NCBI GenBank assembly: GCA_030063045.1
Contig: JAQSEB010000037.1
Span: forward strand, 682,001 to 746,000
Reading direction: 5' to 3'
DNA from: Pratylenchus scribneri
Taxonomy: Eukaryota > Nematoda > Chromadorea > Rhabditida > Pratylenchidae
Length of the DNA: 64,000 nt
The translations under genes and the position numbers were made by a program. Each line of letters starts with the position of its first letter. The stretch's first letter is position 1. Below, one piece after another: positions 25,719 through 33,216 of the stretch. The notes below the pieces were generated by a model, which was not told where the DNA came from, searched no databases, and saw only the letters and a program-made list of their open reading frames with translations.

Positions 25719-25790
25719 GCCTCCTTAGCTCAATGTTATGTCGCTGACTTTGGCACTTGACTACTCGGGTTCGAATCCCAGCTGCGGCAG
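25719..25790 (+). tRNA. tRNA-like sequence, probably a pseudogene or SINE head
   Basis: A 72-nt segment has a B-box (GGGTTCGAATCCC) and an A-box-like TTAGCTCAATG at about the right spacing. The acceptor arms pair at only about 4 of 7 positions and the D-arm does not fold well, so a functional tRNA is unlikely. It is immediately followed by an AATCAGAACA tandem repeat, as in a tRNA-derived SINE. Confidence 0.35.
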
Positions 25791-25804
25791 ATGATTAAAT
25801 AAGT

Positions 25805-25992
25805 GAAATCAGAATCAGAACAAGGGAAAAAAGTCAGAACAGTGCGCGAGAAAAATCAGAACAAGGAAAAAATCAGAACAGAAAATCAGAATAAGGAAAA
25901 AAACAGAACAGAAAATCAGAACAATGGAGAAATCAGAACAGAAAATCAGAACAAAGGAAAAGTCAGAACAATAAACCAGAATAAGGGAAACA
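25805..25992. repeat. AATCAGAACA tandem repeat
   Basis: Repeats of AAATCAGAACA with GAA or AGGAA spacers, roughly 16-bp and 32-bp periods. The frame across it (repeats of NQNKEKIRTE) is open because of the repeat and is not considered a gene. Confidence 0.75.
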
Positions 25993-27590
25993 GATTTTTT
26001 GCCCCATTTTCAAAATATTCTGAATATGGTGGCCATTTTGAAAATATTTTTCTTGGTATTTTGAATAGATATTGAAAATATGTCCTAAAAAATTATGAAA
26101 ATATTTCATATTTTCAAATTATTTTTGAAATTCTGAATAATTTTTATATTCACTCTATTTTCACTAGATTTTTAAAATGAAAATGTAAAAATATTTAAAT
26201 ATCTTTGCAAAATATAAGCAATTTTAATAATATCCCCAAAATACATGCATTCTCATTTTGTTTATAACTCTGAAAATTTGGGTACATTTTCACCAGATTT
26301 TCAAAATTCGCAACAAAAATTGTGACTCCGGGAAAGGCCGTGAAGGGAAGTGGACGAAGCAATATTATAGAGTAGGATTGGTGACTTTTCTCCAGCATAG
26401 ACCTCCAGCTTTTGCTTTTGCTTCTGCTTCGACGGGATGGCGGTGGTGGGGTGGTCCCGAGAGTCATTAACCCTCATCCCCATCCTTCCTTTCCGCCTTC
26501 CTCCGCTCAACCCATTGGACCGGAAGGAAGGCTGCTGTTGGATGGCTGGCGGGTGAATGACCCTAATAGTTTGAAAATTGGTGGCCGCCTGTCATTGAGA
26601 AGCCAGACCAGAAAATGCTGCTAGTGGTCAATGACCTCCCTTTCGTGTTTTGGCCTCTGCCATCCGTGCAAATGAGCATAAAAGTGGCCAAAAGAATTAA
26701 TTATTAAAATATGAATGTGAGCTGCACATTGGAACATATTTATGATGGATTGAGTTGGGTTTTGGTTTTCAAAACAACAATAACATTTTAATAAATGACA
26801 GCGAAAAATATTGGTGGGAATGAAATTGAAATGTGCTGCAAAATAGGAATGGATGCCTTTTGCCGTATAAAATTGGCCATAAATAAAATTAATTAATGTG
26901 TGCCAGCGCAAAATGCGGCATTTTTAATTTTCATTTTGGCCAATAGCAAAATGAGTGAAAAAGATGTGCCGGCTTATAAGGCCTATATTATATTCTTTGG
27001 TCGTTGGGCGGCATAAAATGAGCATATATTTTGCCGGGAAGAAGATTGAGTGCGGCAGATTTATGTCCGGGGGAATATGTATTTGAATTGAAGCCTGCAT
27101 TGGATGTCCACATTCGTGTGCCTCTTTCTTCACACAGATTTCCTCCTAGTCGCCTATTTTCCTCGTCCCGAGTTCCCGAGGGAATAATTAGCCGAGGCAC
27201 AGGACTCCAACAAAATGGACAAGTGGATGAGATGGGGAGCAATGTCAATGGTGGAGGAAAAGCGCAGCAGCAGCGGAGGCGAGAAAATGAGCAAAATAAT
27301 AAATTTGTGTGCCTACAAATTGTGGGTGGAACACAAATACACACAAACAAAATATAACAGAGATTGACTGAAATTGGCATTGACATTTATCTTCCTCTCA
27401 CCACATTATTTTTAATTCATTTGCACACACGAATAGCAGGGCAATGGACGAAAACAAATTAAGCATCGTTGATGAGAATGCTAATAAAATTGTAGGGAAA
27501 ATTAAGAGATATCATTTTACTCCATTTAGAGAACTATTTATTTTAGTAAATTAATTTTAAAATTTTTAGGATTTTTAAGAAATGACAGGC
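25993..27590. other. Intergenic, no supported gene
   Basis: Mixed composition with overlapping short open frames on both strands and no domain, no splice pattern and no repeat beyond short purine tracts. From 27,590 to 27,676, degenerate AATTAAAACAGACC units and a GGCGGAATTAAAA unit lead up to the Polinton left end. Confidence 0.55.
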
Positions 27591-27670
27591 AAAATTAAAA
27601 CAGACCAAATTAAAACAGACCAGAATATAAAACAGTCAGAATTAAAATAGGCGGAATTAAAAATTCAATG

Positions 27671-27676
27671 GGCGGA
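27671..27676. other. Polinton target-site duplication, left copy
   Basis: GGCGGA immediately precedes the left terminal inverted repeat and recurs at 59348-59353 immediately after the right one. Six bases is the duplication length known for Maverick/Polinton elements. Confidence 0.88.
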
Positions 27677-28025
27677 AGTAGTATAAACGAAGTTCTGGCT
27701 CACCCCCCATTTTGACCATAACCAAAATGACTCAGATCATTTTTGAAAAGCCCAAAGGTTTTGACTACTCACCGGTCCATGATTGACCAAAAAAAACTTT
27801 GACAATTTATGAAAAGGCCAAAGTTATTGGCTATTTTTCTGAGCAGGATTGGTCAAAATTCCTCAGAAAATTTTTGAAAAGTCGAAAGCTTTTGACTATT
27901 CTCCAGCAAATGTTTGATCGAAAACCCTCAATCAGACCAATAGAAAGCCCAAAGGTTTTGGTTACTTTTTTTGCCCCCCCCCAAAAAAAGACCTAGAAAA
28001 ATTACAATCATTTTTTAAAGCCCCA
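27677..28025 (+). repeat. Polinton left terminal inverted repeat
   Basis: Matches 58995-59347 in reverse complement, including a short open frame shared by both arms. It is built from degenerate units of about 75 bp (AAAGCCCAAAGGTTTTGACTA, then a C-run), and similar units continue inward to about 28,310 only on this side. Confidence 0.9.
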
Positions 28026-28320
28026 AGTTCTTGACTACTTTTTTGCCCCCCCCCCCCCCCCTCCCAACGGAGCTACCCCCCCCCCCCCCCCCCCCCCCAA
28101 CGGAGCAAGGAAATTTCAAAAAATTTGTTAAAAGACCAAAGTTCTTGGTTACTCTTTGAACCCCCCCCATGAAAGAGCAAGAAGATTTCAATCAGTTTTT
28201 AGAGCCCAAAGGTTTAGGGTCCTTTTTGCCCCCCCCCCCCCCACCGGGATTGATTAAGAAAATTTTAGACAATTTTGTTTTAAGCCCAAAGGTTTTAGCC
28301 AAAATTAAACCATGAGAAAT
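28026..28320 (+). repeat. Degenerate tandem units with poly-C runs inside the left end
   Basis: Further copies of the TIR subunit (CCCAAAGGTTT..., TTCTTGACTACTTTTTTGCC) separated by runs of up to about 24 C and by CCAACGGAGC. They are not present at the right end. Confidence 0.75.
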
Positions 28321-28328
28321 TAGGGGCC

Positions 28329-28337
28329 TATATAAAT
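28329..28337 (+). promoter_or_regulatory. TATA box for the 28,374 gene
   Basis: TATATAAAT lies 37 nt before the start codon. The spacing is the same as for the other Polinton genes. Confidence 0.5.
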
Positions 28338-28373
28338 GGAAGAAATCAATTATTTCAAATCGAAAAATCGAAA

Positions 28374-28718
28374 ATGAATGCCTTAGATTATTTTTCAGAC
28401 TTTCACAAATGTTCATCGAGGGGAGAATTGAATCGCATAGTACAGGAATACGGTTCAAATTTTCAACTTCCACCCCATCGATGCGCTCATCCAAGAGGAA
28501 AAATTTTCTACCATATTAAGGAAATAAAAATTCTCGATATTGTTCCATCGAACTCGGAACATTTGATTTGTCTCTGCACTCCTAATAAAATTGATAATTC
28601 ATTTTATAATGAATCTTTATTCCAAGACGGTACAATTTACGACGAATTTTTTTATTTGCATTTAGAAAACATTATTATCTGTCCTTCAGGTGAAGAATGT
28701 TTTTATAAATTTGATTGA
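28374..28718 (+). CDS. Polinton accessory protein, unknown (114 aa)
   Basis: Intact single-exon frame with its own TATA box 37 nt upstream, the first gene inside the left inverted repeat. The protein begins MNALDYFSDFHKCSS and has scattered Cys and His (RCAHPRG, LICLCTP, IICPSGEECF), but I cannot match it to a family. Neither signal peptide nor membrane segment is obvious. The stop falls about 40 bp before the 3' end of the convergent RING-like gene. It is probably a lineage-specific accessory gene of the transposon; coding status is supported by promoter spacing and compact packing rather than by homology. Confidence 0.6.
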   Translation: MNALDYFSDFHKCSSRGELNRIVQEYGSNFQLPPHRCAHPRGKIFYHIKEIKILDIVPSNSEHLICLCTPNKIDNSFYNESLFQDGTIYDEFFYLHLENIIICPSGEECFYKFD

Positions 28719-28759
28719 AAATGAAATATTAATATTTATACATTTATATTCATATATAT

Positions 28760-29257
28760 TCATAGGTCAAAACCAAAAGGTTTACATATATGACACTCAG
28801 TCCAATTATCTGGATCATCTTCAAAAAAATGTTCCATATATTCTCTAGAGCATTCTTTGTGAAATAAATGAATTGAATTCGGGCAATTTTGAAAATTTTC
28901 TTTTTCATATTTCTCCCCTTTTAGACAGAAAATGCATAATATATTCTCATTTTCTCTCGGCTTATCCCAATACCAGCCAATTTTGAGTTCCAGATAACGT
29001 ATCATCAGAAAAGATAGATCATTTTGTTTTTCCAAGTTAATTTGATCCACAATTCGATTTAGCATTTCTTGTCGTTTCGTTTTAATTTCACGCCATTTTT
29101 TGCAAATAAAATACGAAAGAGCAAATGATGATAAAATCGGGCCAGCAGCAGGAATTTTATGTTCTTTAAATGACCAGTAATAGCCCTGTTCTAAAGGTTT
29201 ATAGGAAATAAAATTTGCCAACTCTTCAATCAATTCATTAGGCAATTTTAGAACCAT
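28760..29257 (-). CDS. RING-like zinc-finger protein of the Polinton (165 aa)
   Basis: The C-terminal 55 residues carry a RING-like cysteine/histidine pattern: CIFC, then C-x4-H-x2-H-x2-C (NCPNSIHLFHKEC), then CHIC near the end. The N-terminal part has a short hydrophobic stretch (AAGPILSSFALSYFICKKW) followed by a Lys-rich helical segment, so it could be membrane-associated. It is the only minus-strand gene in the left arm and diverges from the 29,360 gene. A TATAAATGA on the minus strand (29318-29326) lies 61 nt from its start codon. By analogy with DNA-virus RING proteins it may act as a ubiquitin ligase; that is inference. The spacing between the third Cys and first His is longer than in classical RING-H2. 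Confidence 0.7.
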   Translation of the reverse strand: MVLKLPNELIEELANFISYKPLEQGYYWSFKEHKIPAAGPILSSFALSYFICKKWREIKTKRQEMLNRIVDQINLEKQNDLSFLMIRYLELKIGWYWDKPRENENILCIFCLKGEKYEKENFQNCPNSIHLFHKECSREYMEHFFEDDPDNWTECHICKPFGFDL

Positions 29258-29299
29258 CTAAAAGGAAAATTTTTTATTAATTATTTCCAATTCAAAAAG

Positions 29300-29307
29300 T
29301 ATAAATA
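29300..29307 (+). promoter_or_regulatory. TATA box for the 29,360 gene, in a divergent promoter
   Basis: TATAAATA lies 53 nt before the plus-strand start. On the other strand TATAAATGA (29318-29326) faces the RING-like gene. The 102-bp gap therefore looks like a compact bidirectional promoter. Confidence 0.5.
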
Positions 29308-29359
29308 AGAAAAAAAATCATTTATAATTATCATAATAAAGTTTAAAATTTTATTCAAA

Positions 29360-29551
29360 ATGTGTGAATATAAATGTTGTAATTTTTGTCTGTGCCATTA
29401 TCTCAATTGCAAATATTGCAATAAAAAGGGATTAATGCATTTCAATTATTATAAAAATGAGGTCAAATGTCCAAAATGTGGTGGGCCAATGCGATCAGAA
29501 GGCGATCGGAATAAGGGCTATATAAAGGAAAATTATATTCATGAATCATGA
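29360..29551 (+). CDS. Small zinc-ribbon-like protein A (63 aa)
   Basis: Begins MCEYKCCNFCLCHYLNCKYC and ends with a KCPKCGGPM knuckle: CCNFC, C-x2-C and CPKC with an intervening HF. The pattern would bind one or two zinc ions as a treble-clef or ribbon fold. It is a tandem paralogue of the next gene (same CCNFC-x-CHY-x2-C-x2-C and KCPKC). A small regulatory or RNA-polymerase-cofactor role is possible but unproven. It ends 15 bp before the start of its paralogue. Confidence 0.65.
   Translation: MCEYKCCNFCLCHYLNCKYCNKKGLMHFNYYKNEVKCPKCGGPMRSEGDRNKGYIKENYIHES
29519..29526 (+). promoter_or_regulatory. TATA box for the 29,567 gene
   Basis: TATATAAA lies 48 nt upstream of the start, inside the 3' end of the preceding gene. 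Confidence 0.42.
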
Positions 29552-29566
29552 TTAAATTAATTTACA

Positions 29567-29749
29567 ATGGAGAAGTGTGATCATTCGATTAAGTGCTGTA
29601 ATTTCTGCCCCTGCCATTATCATTATTGTTCTAAGTGTAAGAAAATGCTTCAACATTTTACAATTTTATCGCCATTTGAAAATCTGGAAGACTATATAAA
29701 ATGCCCAAAATGTTCTGATTATATATTAATTAAAAACAAAAATGTTTAA
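29567..29749 (+). CDS. Small zinc-ribbon-like protein B (60 aa)
   Basis: A paralogue of the preceding gene: IKCCNFCPCHYHYCSKC, then HF, then KCPKC at the C-terminus. Cysteine and histidine spacing is conserved while the linkers differ, which argues that both are real proteins. Its last 8 bases overlap the start of the ATPase gene. Confidence 0.65.
   Translation: MEKCDHSIKCCNFCPCHYHYCSKCKKMLQHFTILSPFENLEDYIKCPKCSDYILIKNKNV
29692..29700 (+). promoter_or_regulatory. TATA box for the ATPase gene
   Basis: CTATATAAA lies about 45 nt upstream of the ATPase start, within the preceding small gene. Confidence 0.42.
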
Positions 29750-30356
29750 CGCTCCTTTTACTTTAATTTTATGTGGCGCCACTGGTAGTGGTAAAACAAA
29801 TTGGCTGCTAAAATTTTTAAATCATACTGAAGAGCTGATAAAACCTCCACCAGTAAAAATATTATATTGTTATGGAGAAATGAATGAATCTATAATCGCT
29901 TTGAAAAATAAAGGGATCGAAACACATAATGGACTCCCCGATATTGAACTTATAAAGAGTCAAGAGAAGCCTTTACTTTTAATTTTAGACGATCTTATGC
30001 TTAATATGAAAAATGATTTTATTGATTTACTCTTTACAAGAGGATCCCATAACTGGAATACTAGTGTGATTTTTGTTACGCAAAGTCTTTATGGTCGCGA
30101 TATTAAGACTGCTCGTGCAAATTCTCATTATCTTGTGTTGATGAGAAATCCCTCTGCTCAATTGCATGTGAGAACCTTAGGAAGTCAACTTTTCCCTCGT
30201 CGCTTAAATTATTTTATGGATTCATATAACGATGCTACGAAAGAGCCTTTCACTTATTTACTTATAAATATGCATCCTAATGCTCCTGAGAGCCTTAGGT
30301 TATCTACAAATATTTTTCCTAATGAAATTATTACAATTTACTTACCTGTGGAGTAA
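29742..30356 (+). CDS. Polinton genome-packaging ATPase (FtsK-HerA-like, A32 type)
   Basis: 204 aa, the usual length for Polinton packaging ATPases. The Walker A motif GATGSGKT is at residues 12-19 and Walker B LLLILDD at about 78-84. A sensor-like strand (VIFVTQSLYGRD) with Gln follows near 110-120, then an arginine-bearing NPSAQLHVRTLG segment. In the family this motor pumps the linear DNA genome into the capsid. It sits upstream of the structural genes and is intact, with no frameshift. The start overlaps the previous gene by 8 bases; the AUG right before the first beta-strand is the only good choice. Confidence 0.93.
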   Translation: MFNAPFTLILCGATGSGKTNWLLKFLNHTEELIKPPPVKILYCYGEMNESIIALKNKGIETHNGLPDIELIKSQEKPLLLILDDLMLNMKNDFIDLLFTRGSHNWNTSVIFVTQSLYGRDIKTARANSHYLVLMRNPSAQLHVRTLGSQLFPRRLNYFMDSYNDATKEPFTYLLINMHPNAPESLRLSTNIFPNEIITIYLPVE

Positions 30357-30359
30357 AAG

Positions 30360-30370
30360 TATATAAATAC
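30360..30370 (+). promoter_or_regulatory. TATA box for the 30,395 gene
   Basis: TATATAAATAC lies 35 nt before the start codon, in the 38-bp gap after the ATPase stop. Confidence 0.55.
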
Positions 30371-30394
30371 AATTGAAAATATTTTAAATATAAA

Positions 30395-30745
30395 ATGTAT
30401 GAATTCAGTCCTTATATTAAAGAAAACGTAGAATTTCTTCAGAAGCTTGCTTCTACAAAATCCGAGAAAAAGAAAAACGCTCTACTTTTAAACGCTAGTG
30501 CAGAACAAATATTAGCCATTGTAGAAATTTGTGCAAATATTCTTAAATTTAATTTTGCTCTTACTAAACCCCAAAAAAGAAAACTAGCCCGATACGCCGA
30601 TTTTTACAGATCTATTGCTCGTTCAAAAACTGAAAAAGGCGCCAGAAATCGAATACAACAAGGTAGTGGCATTGCATTAGGTGCTATATTAGTCCCTGTT
30701 TTAGCCGAACTCGCAGCTCATTTAGTACAAAAAATTGTAAATTAA
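30395..30745 (+). CDS. Polinton conserved small protein with hydrophobic C-terminus (116 aa)
   Basis: A Lys/Arg-rich middle (ALTKPQKRKLARYADFYRS, then RSKTEKGARNRIQQGSG) is followed by a glycine-led hydrophobic helix (GIALGAILVPVLAELAAHL). This layout recurs in small Polinton proteins found between the ATPase and the structural genes. Function is unknown; a virion-associated DNA- or membrane-binding role is possible. It carries its own TATA box. The following gene starts one base after the stop codon. Confidence 0.65.
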   Translation: MYEFSPYIKENVEFLQKLASTKSEKKKNALLLNASAEQILAIVEICANILKFNFALTKPQKRKLARYADFYRSIARSKTEKGARNRIQQGSGIALGAILVPVLAELAAHLVQKIVN

Positions 30746-30746
30746 A

Positions 30747-31501
30747 ATGAAACATGCAAAGAAAATGATTATGATTCCCGAAGTGGAATATTTAGCTTTA
30801 TTGTCTATGATGAGAGGTGATGATCCTCTGAGAAAAGAAAAGGCTTTAATCGATGCAAAGATTCATCAAAATTTTTCAAATAAAAAGATCTCGGAAGATA
30901 TCAAAGCTAAGAAGTATGAGTGGCTTTTAAAACAAAAAAGAAAATTACGAGAATTGATAGAAGGAAAACCACAAAAAGTCATTATTGAAAATTTACCTCC
31001 ACCTCCAAATATACCTCCATATATGGGAATTAACCAGGAACAGCAAAATAAAATTGTATTACAAGAGGAAACTCCAATAAGAAGAGGGAAAACTCGTCGG
31101 AATTTAAATGAAAGTATTAATACAAGCCAGAGCGTATCTCATGAGAGTGAACCTCTTTCAGATGATTCGGAAATCTATTCATCCGATTATGACACGCCAA
31201 AACAAACAGCTAAAAGTCAATCAAATACCCCATCACCTACAGCAACTGCATCTGCATATACAAAACCACTCTCACCTATTACGCCTAGAATTTTTACAAA
31301 GTTAATGAATTATGTCGGAAAAAATAAAGAAAATTTAGGAATAAATAGCGATGGAAGTATCTTAACAAATTTTAACAAGTCAGTGAGAGGAAGTAATTAT
31401 GTTGATGCCCTAAAATATATGTCAGGTCAACTGAATTCACCACCGAAAGGTTATACTTTTCTAAAAGGGAAGCTTTCAAAAGATCCCGAATTTATAAGAA
31501 T
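30747..31501 (+). pseudogene. Polinton gene split by the BEL insertion, 5' part
   Basis: A basic N-terminal region with helix-forming Lys/Arg stretches is followed by a Pro-rich linker (ENLPPPPNIPPYMG), a Ser/Thr-rich acidic linker and a conserved-looking C-terminal part (GYTFLKGKLSKDPEF). The frame runs into the retroelement LTR and meets a stop at 31518-31520. After the retroelement and one copy of its 5-bp target duplication, the remainder lies at 43518-43647 in the same phase. The two parts total 885 nt, 294 codons plus stop. The gene was therefore intact until a recent insertion. Function is unknown. Confidence 0.82.
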
Positions 31502-32192
31502 TATTGCCCAATTAATTTAAATTGGGAATAATTTTTCTTAAATTTTTGAAATATGGGCGGATTAGCCCGATTATTTTGAATTTTTGATGATTGGGCGGAT
31601 TAGCCCAGAATTAATTTAAAAATTTTATTAATTAATTTTATTCAGTTTAAAAATGATGAAAAATGAAAAAACCTTTGCGCTTATATAGTCCTCCGCCAGG
31701 TAGAGAACGCAAAGGTGCCAACAATTTGATCCTGGAATAGAGAAAAATAATTATATGGTTAATAATGGTTATGAAATAGGTTGGGTTTTTATTCTATTTT
31801 TAGTAACCACGTGATTGATTTCGTAATAAGATTTCGCAATAATAGTAGGGAAATCACGTGGTTATCACATGCTTTAATAAATTAACAATTTATAATATTT
31901 TGGTTGGGATTATTCTTGAACTTAAATAACAATAAAATGAGAAGAAAAACCTTTATAAAAACAAAAACATTTTATGGCCAGCATCGCCACACGACACATT
32001 AATGGATTGGCTTTAATCACCTGTAAACAAAAGAATAATTTTAATGGATTTGGGAAGGATTGGATCTTAATGGATTTAGTCTACTAATTTACAAAAAACA
32101 ATCAAAATGAACAAAATTTTATGAGTCATCATTTTGGATAAAAAATCATCTTTCTTAAAATTGTTCTACTTCGAAAATTCATTTTTTCGACA
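31502..32192 (-). repeat. BEL element 3' LTR
   Basis: 691 bp; on the minus strand it starts TGTCGAAAAAAT and ends GGGCAATA. It appears identical to 42822-43512. It contains a minus-strand TATA box (CTATATAAG, 31680-31688) and a 13-bp inverted repeat, TAACCACGTGATT and AATCACGTGGTTA, centred on CACGTG (about 31,802-31,864). Confidence 0.93.
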
Positions 32193-32212
32193 CTCCCGAA
32201 GCCTGAATTAAT

Positions 32213-32914
32213 TTAAATCTTGTTATTGTTGGTCCCATTTCCATCCATTGAGGTTGTTTCCGGTTCGTCGTCCGATGAAAGCGTAATTGTATCATTTGAT
32301 GATGAATCTGGTGAAGGGGGAAAATGTAATTTGATAATTTTATGGGGGTTATTTTCTTTTTCAATTTCTTTCTGAATATTATGATTTAAAATTTTGCCAA
32401 GGAAATCAAAGTCAATAGTTCCTATAATGATATCTGGGAAAATTTCCAATAGGGAATGCACGGAATGAATATTTTTGTTGGTTAAATAATTTTTAATGTT
32501 TGGAACAACTCTGGCATGAGTTGCATAATGGGGTTCGGCATTCTCATTTTGCATATGTGGGAAAATTTTAAAATCAGTGAGGTTATATTCGCGATAGTAT
32601 TCAATGTGTAAAAAGTTTTTCGCGAATGATTCTTCAATTAAATTGTAACTTATATTGGGTTCGAAGAATATTGTTGCAGTTTTTGGAATTTGTTGGGTTT
32701 GGTAGATATTCCAAGGAAGAATATCCATGATATGAGTGAGTAAACCTAAGGAACATTCTTTATATGTTCCCGGCACGATAATGGGATTATAATTATTGGT
32801 TGAGTTTGATGATGATATGTAATTTTGCATTTTGTTTAGGAAAATCAAAGTCAATAATATAATAAAGAGGGAAAATATAAAATAGAAATTAAAATATGGA
32901 GAGCACTTGCTCAT
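32213..32914 (-). CDS. Accessory membrane-protein ORF of the BEL element (233 aa)
   Basis: Lies between Env and the 3' LTR. A single N-terminal hydrophobic stretch (residues about 9-28, FYFIFSLFIILLTLIFL) would act as a signal anchor. It is followed by an Asn-rich region with possible N-glycosylation sites (NSTN, NLTD) and a Ser/Asp-rich acidic tail with a GNGTNNN end. No homologue is recognised. Standard BEL/Pao elements have no such 3' gene, so this may be a captured or element-specific accessory protein. Start chosen at the only AUG before the hydrophobic segment. Confidence 0.6.
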   Translation of the reverse strand: MSKCSPYFNFYFIFSLFIILLTLIFLNKMQNYISSSNSTNNYNPIIVPGTYKECSLGLLTHIMDILPWNIYQTQQIPKTATIFFEPNISYNLIEESFAKNFLHIEYYREYNLTDFKIFPHMQNENAEPHYATHARVVPNIKNYLTNKNIHSVHSLLEIFPDIIIGTIDFDFLGKILNHNIQKEIEKENNPHKIIKLHFPPSPDSSSNDTITLSSDDEPETTSMDGNGTNNNKI

Positions 32915-33216
32915 TAAATGTGGAAATGGAATGAATGACTTATAAAGGAAACTTGTTCGCCTTTTATAGGCTTGATAATTTATTACGAAATAAAAATGGA
33001 ATGTTGATCGCCGCTAATTTTGAAATTTCGTAATGATTTGAGCGGCTGATCGAGAATATGTTTGATGATGAGTCATCAAAAAATTTTAGTAAATTAATTT
33101 TCTTTAGAAATGACAATTTGTCTTAATGGCGTAATATTTATAAATTATTTTAGTTTAAATTTAAATTGAATTTTCTTTAATTTGAATTGATATTATTAAA
33201 TTTGTATGTATAAATA
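32915..33216. other. AT-rich spacer in the BEL element
   Basis: About 300 bp between the accessory ORF and the end of the Env-like region. Nothing recognised. Confidence 0.5.

Noticed and set aside
25803..26075. 90-codon frame rich in NQNK repeats
   Set aside because: It is the translation of a tandem repeat.
26195..27386. Several frames of 70-132 codons on both strands
   Set aside because: Mutually overlapping, no recognisable motif, not supported as genes.
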